DNA of 9,100 nucleotides, taken from the NCBI GenBank assembly GCA_012271225.1, contig JAAXGS010000003.1, positions 1 to 9,100 on the forward strand, given 5' to 3'. This stretch comes from Dehalococcoidia bacterium (GTDB lineage Bacteria > Chloroflexota > Dehalococcoidia > UBA6926). The notes beneath the pieces were generated by a model. It saw only the letters and a list, made by a program, of their open reading frames with translations, made no database searches and was not told the origin of the DNA. The translations under genes were made by a program, and so were the position numbers. Positions 5,030-9,100 of the stretch are shown here, in pieces. Each line of letters starts with the position of its first letter. Position 1 is the first letter of the stretch.

Positions 5030-7324
5030 CTACGCAGGCCCGTGGACGGGATCAGGGGGCGTGCGCAGCGCGGGCGTGTAGTCCCGCGGGAAATAGACGT
5101 AGACGTCAGACCTGCCAAGCCGATCCGGCGGTTCTCGATAGGCCCAGTATGTCCAGATTGTTGACCACGCGGCGGGGTCAAGCGCGCCGCGCGCAATGTC
5201 CTGCATGCCCAGTCCCGCGTAATCCTCGCCGCGGTACGTGTCCTCCGGGAACCACCACCGCAGCGGGATGAGCACCCGGCCCTCGCTGCCGTACAGGGCA
5301 TCGCCTCCCTGAATATTCCGCGCGCTATCGTGGTTGATAACCATGATTCGTCCCTGTGGGGCGTTCTCCGGGGTCACGGGCTGCGCGCCCTCGCCGCACA
5401 GGCCCGCGCCGCCCAGACATCGGTACTCCACGCTGCCGTAGTCGCGCAGATACCAGTGCCAGGGCCAGGAAAAGCCGCCTGCCGTATCAATGGTGAGCGG
5501 CAAGGTGTGGCCCTCTCCCGTCGCGGCGGCATAGCGCTCAATCTCGTCGGCCGCCTCCGCAAGCGCCGGCGCCGTTTGGGTGTAGATAAGCAGTTCCACC
5601 GGGACGTCACCGTTGTCAAAGCTGGCGCGCAGGGATGAGCGCGCTGTGAGAATCAGCAGAATCGCGAGCGCTCCCACCAGCGCCGCGTGGCCCACCACGC
5701 GGGCATCCGCGCGTGTCGGCAGCTCGCGCAGCACGCCGGCCACCCAGGGGATGTACTCGCCGAGTCCGCGCGCGGCCAGCAGAATGATCGGCAGGCTCAG
5801 GTGGATGGACAGCCACGGCATCTTCTCTCCCGCCGCCATGAGCAGCGCCGCCATGAGCAGCAGCCAGTAGAGGAGAAAGGTGTCAAAGCTCGGGGACGCG
5901 GGGCGTCTCTTGATGATCACGATTCCCGTCACGCCGGCGGCCAGGAGCGGGAGCAGATCATAGGTGCCCAGCACCATGCCGTAGTAGTACCACGGCTGAC
6001 TGCCGCGAGCCACCTCCTGCTGCGCAACCCAGTACCCCAGGGATTGCCAGACGCCGCTGCCCAGCCCTGCGCCGTTGGAGAACACGGTTGTGAACAGCGC
6101 GGCAACGGTGAGCCAGAAGACGCCGGCGATCACCGGCCACTGGCTGCGGCTCCACACCATGCCGATGACCGCCGCAAGGCCAAGGAGTCCAAGAAAAACA
6201 AGGGCCGCCACGTCAATGCTCTGGACGCCAAAGAGCGTTCCGGCCTCCGGGTTCGTAAGTTGTTGGGGAAGCGAAGGCGCGGCGTCATCTCCCCGCAGGA
6301 AGTCCATGATGCCCGAAACGACTCCGGGCCCCTGTGAGATGGGCGCGCCGACCGGGCCCGGCAGATGTGACACCACGCTCGCCTCTGCCTGAACGTTTGC
6401 ATCCGGATTCGCAAGATGGATGCCCAGCACATTCTGAAAGAGCGCGATGCCCGCTGCGCCCATCGGCAGCACCAGCGTGATCAATACCAGCGCGTAGACT
6501 GCGCCGGGAGGCCAATGCCGTGGATGCGCCTTCAGACGCCCTGCCCAGCCGAGATGCGACAGGACCAGATAGGTGATGGGCACGAGCACGATCAGATACA
6601 CAATCTCCTTGGTGGCGAACCCGACGGCCAACGCCGCCGCCGCGATGACCAGATAGCGGAATCGGCGCGAGTCCATATACGCCCACATGGTCCAGAATAG
6701 GATCAGGGTGATCAGCACGATGTAGATGTCGTTGCGGGCAAAGCGGCTGAAGTACAGAATGCCCGGTGAGACGGCCAGCAATCCTGAGGCGATGACTGCG
6801 CCCCACACGCCCAGCCTGTCACGAAAGAGCAGCCAGGGCAGCGCCACAACGATTGTTCCCGCCAGCGCGGGGAGCAGGCGCAGCGTCGCGTCGGACGCGC
6901 CCACAAGCCAGAACACGACGCCGGTGGCGATGAACTGAACGGTGCCGTGCAGGAGCGGGTTGTGAATGAACCCCCCTCCCTCGGACAGGACCCAGGAGTA
7001 ATAGCCGTGCAGGCTCTCATCGTGGTGCACTGCCCGATCGCCCAGGTCCCAGAACCGCAGGAGGCCCGCCGCAACCACAATGGCGGCAAAGACCAGAAAA
7101 TCGGGGCGCGACATCCGCTGCAGCGCCGCGTTGAGCATCTGCTGCGACGTCAGGGGAGAGCCGGCCGCTCCCTGCTCCTCCGCCGGAGAGGAGCCGCCGT
7201 CAATCTCCGTGGCCGGAACCGCCGTCAGGACATCCGCAGCGTCGTCCGATCCGGCATCCGCCGTTTCCGGCCCGTTCCCGCTCTGATCTCCGTGAAGTTC
7301 CCGATTCCCCTGTGATTCGGTCAT
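5030..7324 (-). CDS. Agl23-like flippase activity-associated membrane protein (TIGR03663; GT-C/PMT-like)
   Basis: A 764-residue polytopic membrane protein resembling dolichyl-phosphate-mannose protein mannosyltransferases at its N-terminus. Seen: an acidic, Gly/Ser/Ala-rich hydrophilic leader (1-70), a first membrane helix (about 75-92), then AVHHDESLHGYYSW (98-111) with the conserved Asp102-Glu103 pair expected in the first external loop. NPLLHGT (122-128) comes next, then ATLRLLPALAGT, SRFARNDIY and FATKEIVYLIV. Many membrane helices follow. An extracytoplasmic loop with GPVGAPISQGPG falls near 310-390. A C-terminal soluble part contains WPWHWYLRDYG at about 619-629. ATG at 7324 is preferred over an in-frame TTG at 7330. 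The upstream DUF2298 gene ends 8 bases before it; the two families commonly neighbour each other. Likely role: use or transfer of a polyprenyl-phosphate sugar at the outer face. This is inferred, since the activity is not established. Confidence 0.88.
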   Translation of the reverse strand: MTESQGNRELHGDQSGNGPETADAGSDDAADVLTAVPATEIDGGSSPAEEQGAAGSPLTSQQMLNAALQRMSRPDFLVFAAIVVAAGLLRFWDLGDRAVHHDESLHGYYSWVLSEGGGFIHNPLLHGTVQFIATGVVFWLVGASDATLRLLPALAGTIVVALPWLLFRDRLGVWGAVIASGLLAVSPGILYFSRFARNDIYIVLITLILFWTMWAYMDSRRFRYLVIAAAALAVGFATKEIVYLIVLVPITYLVLSHLGWAGRLKAHPRHWPPGAVYALVLITLVLPMGAAGIALFQNVLGIHLANPDANVQAEASVVSHLPGPVGAPISQGPGVVSGIMDFLRGDDAAPSLPQQLTNPEAGTLFGVQSIDVAALVFLGLLGLAAVIGMVWSRSQWPVIAGVFWLTVAALFTTVFSNGAGLGSGVWQSLGYWVAQQEVARGSQPWYYYGMVLGTYDLLPLLAAGVTGIVIIKRRPASPSFDTFLLYWLLLMAALLMAAGEKMPWLSIHLSLPIILLAARGLGEYIPWVAGVLRELPTRADARVVGHAALVGALAILLILTARSSLRASFDNGDVPVELLIYTQTAPALAEAADEIERYAAATGEGHTLPLTIDTAGGFSWPWHWYLRDYGSVEYRCLGGAGLCGEGAQPVTPENAPQGRIMVINHDSARNIQGGDALYGSEGRVLIPLRWWFPEDTYRGEDYAGLGMQDIARGALDPAAWSTIWTYWAYREPPDRLGRSDVYVYFPRDYTPALRTPPDPVHGPA
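5832..5861. repeat. exact 15-bp tandem duplication in the Agl23-like gene
   Basis: GCCGCCATGAGCAGC occurs at 5832-5846 and again at 5847-5861 with no spacer. On the coding strand it duplicates five residues, giving LLMAALLMAA in a membrane helix. The frame is kept. It looks like a recent slippage event or a copy-number-variable spot. Confidence 0.85.
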
Positions 7325-7332
7325 GGCCAAAT

Positions 7333-9100
7333 CTAACTATACGGCAGATAGCGCAGCACAACGGTCTCACCGGATGCGTAGGCAACCTGCAGACGGTCCG
7401 GCAGTGCCGCCAACAGACGGTCCGCGGTCTCCGCCCCGTAATTCCTCATCTCAAGCGTTCCGACAAATACGTAGTCGATCTCATAGAACTCCAGCAATCT
7501 CCTCATCTCGGGCCCGGTCAGTGGTCTGCCCTGCTCAAAGTCCCAGACGGAATAGATGTTGGACACGGCCTCCGGCCGCCCGGCGAACAACTCATTGCCG
7601 CCGCGCCACTGCAGCTCATGCCCCTGCCAGCCAATCAGTGTCGGCAGCCCCGTGATGGCGGAGACGCGCGCGTGGTCCGTGTAGTCCGGCCCCACAGCCT
7701 CAAGAACGTATGCGTCCGGCTCCGCGTTGGCTCGCAGCCACTCGATGGCCGCCGCGTCGCCCGGAAACAGCACCCGATAGAGCGCAAGCCCGTCCAGGCG
7801 CATGCTGATCGACTGTGAGGACTCAATCCGCGTGGCAGCCGCCAGCGGCCCATAGGCCGTGCCCAGCGCCAGCAGCCCCAGACCAATCGCGCCCGTCACC
7901 AGCAGTGCGCCCCGCGCCGCAGAGGCGGGGGGCGGCCGTCTGGTGATCACCCACGCTGCGCCGATACCGGTTGCGATGGAGAACACGACCCACGCCTGAT
8001 AGTGCACCTTGAACACGGTGTTCATTCGCGCGCCAAAGGTGTCCCAGACAAAAAAGACCTCCGGGATGATGATCGCCATCGCGCCTGCAACCACCAGCAG
8101 CGACGCGAACAGCATGCCATGACGCGCGGGCCCGCTTGAGAGGCGCGGCGGCATCGCGCCAAGCATCCCCATCCCGGCGAGAGCCAGCGCAGGCGCGACG
8201 ATCAGCCACCGAATTCCCACATCCCGCAGCGTTGGCGCATCATCCGGAAGCGGCGCATGCGGCGGAACGATGCCCCACGCAAGGGCGATGATCGTCCAGA
8301 GAATCATCGGCGCGGAGGCAAACAGCGCTATCGCCGCAAGCGCCCGCGGAGGCATATCTCTCCGGCTGAGGCGGAGCCAGGCATATGTGGCGGCGGGGAT
8401 AATCGCGATTGTCATGGGGCCCCAGATGCGCAGGTAGTGGCTGATCTGCGTGCCTGACTCCGGAACCGGCAGCACGCCGCGCACAGTGCTGTCAACCGAC
8501 AGGTAGTGCGGCACAAAGAGGCCCAGCGCGAGGGCGGTAATCGCCGCCGTCGGCGACGCGATATCCAGCAGCGTCTCGCGCCGAAACACACCTGCGTCAA
8601 ACCCTCCGTCCCACAGCCGCCTGACGATGATGACCAGAATGAGAATCGAGAGGTAGGCGAGGAGGTCCCATGTATTGATGAAGCCGAGCGCTCCGATGAT
8701 CAGCGCCGTCAGGAACAGCTCCCCCGTGCGCTGCCGCGGCCACCCCGCGTCCGGCGCCTGTGGCTTGCACAACCAGGCGAGCGCGACGGAGAGGGCAAGC
8801 AGCACGAACGGCAGCGCCATGACATGCGGGTGCAGGTCCCCCAGCAGGAAGCTGAACGCCGGGAACTCATCGATGGGGGAAACGGGGACGGAGTCCTCGA
8901 TAATCCGCGTGGCATTCCACCACCAGAATTCGGATCGGGCGCCGCCCTCCGGCGGAAACAACTGAAACAGGCCATCCAGGCCGCCGCTGACGTTTCCGGC
9001 AATCAGCAGCGCAACCACGGCCACCGCCCCGCCAAGAACCGCCGCCACATCAAGGCGCGGCGCCTGAACACGGACTATGCCGGCCCGCAGAATGGCGTTC
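7333..9100 (-). CDS. DUF2298 / Chlor_Arch_YYY domain integral membrane protein (TIGR03662), 5'-truncated
   Basis: The frame is open from the right edge to a TAG at 7333-7335, giving 588 visible residues. The family is usually about 700-900 residues, so an N-terminal part is missing. The GTG at 9048 is not a convincing start: the frame continues upstream (…NAILRAGIVRVQAPRLDV) and joins the domain smoothly. Seen: EFWWWNATRII (57-67) and EFPAFSFLLGDLHPHV (78-93), the hallmark DUF2298 stretch. About eleven hydrophobic helices follow, with VFFVWDTFGARMNTVFKVHYQAW in the middle. A C-terminal region holds GLPTLIGWQGHELQW (around residue 490), NIYSVWDF and a Tyr-rich YEIDYVFVG. Family function is unknown; its recurring partnership with Agl23-like proteins in Chloroflexota and archaea points to envelope glycosylation or lipid-linked sugar handling (inference). 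It is the most upstream visible gene of the minus-strand operon; the promoter must lie beyond the window. Confidence 0.9.
   Translation of the reverse strand, partial: NAILRAGIVRVQAPRLDVAAVLGGAVAVVALLIAGNVSGGLDGLFQLFPPEGGARSEFWWWNATRIIEDSVPVSPIDEFPAFSFLLGDLHPHVMALPFVLLALSVALAWLCKPQAPDAGWPRQRTGELFLTALIIGALGFINTWDLLAYLSILILVIIVRRLWDGGFDAGVFRRETLLDIASPTAAITALALGLFVPHYLSVDSTVRGVLPVPESGTQISHYLRIWGPMTIAIIPAATYAWLRLSRRDMPPRALAAIALFASAPMILWTIIALAWGIVPPHAPLPDDAPTLRDVGIRWLIVAPALALAGMGMLGAMPPRLSSGPARHGMLFASLLVVAGAMAIIIPEVFFVWDTFGARMNTVFKVHYQAWVVFSIATGIGAAWVITRRPPPASAARGALLVTGAIGLGLLALGTAYGPLAAATRIESSQSISMRLDGLALYRVLFPGDAAAIEWLRANAEPDAYVLEAVGPDYTDHARVSAITGLPTLIGWQGHELQWRGGNELFAGRPEAVSNIYSVWDFEQGRPLTGPEMRRLLEFYEIDYVFVGTLEMRNYGAETADRLLAALPDRLQVAYASGETVVLRYLPYS

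Noticed and set aside
3163..5081. Two long plus-strand ORFs (3163-4119 and 4116-5081) antisense to the oxidoreductase and flippase genes, themselves overlapping by ATGA
   Set aside because: Their products are Arg/Pro/His/Gln-rich with no recognisable domain, and the opposite strand carries clear conserved proteins. They are stop-poor shadows caused by high GC.
7328..7330. TTG start for the Agl23-like gene
   Set aside because: An ATG lies two codons downstream at 7324, so the rarer TTG adds nothing.
9046..9048. GTG as the start of the DUF2298 protein
   Set aside because: The frame stays open to the window edge, the visible upstream residues fit the domain, and the family is usually longer.

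Overview
The window is a gene-dense, GC-rich bacterial chromosome segment with seven protein genes, two of them cut by the window edges. Nothing longer than 36 bases lies between genes. There are no rRNA or tRNA genes, CRISPR arrays, insertion sequences or phage genes visible. The best taxonomic guess is Chloroflexota, possibly a Dehalococcoidia/SAR202-like lineage. The reason is the adjacent pair of a DUF2298 (Chlor_Arch_YYY) membrane protein and an Agl23-type (TIGR03663) membrane protein, two families known mainly from Chloroflexota and archaea. The class-level placement is inference.

Bases 1-2632, plus strand: the 3' part of korB (2-oxoacid:ferredoxin oxidoreductase beta subunit), a MidA-family SAM-dependent methyltransferase, and a RidA/YjgF-family protein. 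Spacings of 19 and 36 bases suggest one transcript. The midA-ridA gap is filled by two tiny ORFs whose stops and starts overlap each other and both flanking genes (ATGA, TAATG, ATGA), which looks like a chain for translational coupling. The three products suggest ferredoxin-linked carbon metabolism plus protein methylation and metabolite-damage housekeeping.

Bases 2638-9100, minus strand, in transcription order from the right: DUF2298 integral membrane protein (5' end outside the window), Agl23-like GT-C-type membrane protein, a flippase-like protein with an LPG_synthase_TM domain, and an FAD-dependent oxidoreductase of the amine oxidase/UDP-galactopyranose mutase-like kind. Gaps are 8 and 11 bases and then a 4-base ATGA overlap, so this is almost surely one operon. 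Together they look like a membrane module for moving or attaching polyprenyl-linked sugars to the cell envelope. That function is inferred from family and context.

The two operons converge with a 5-base gap and no clear terminator. The main oddities are a perfect 14-bp inverted repeat inside the flippase gene, the mini-ORF chain before ridA, a His-Gly-Thr in the Agl23-like protein where I recall the family having His-Gly-Pro, and a 15-bp exact tandem duplication in the same gene.
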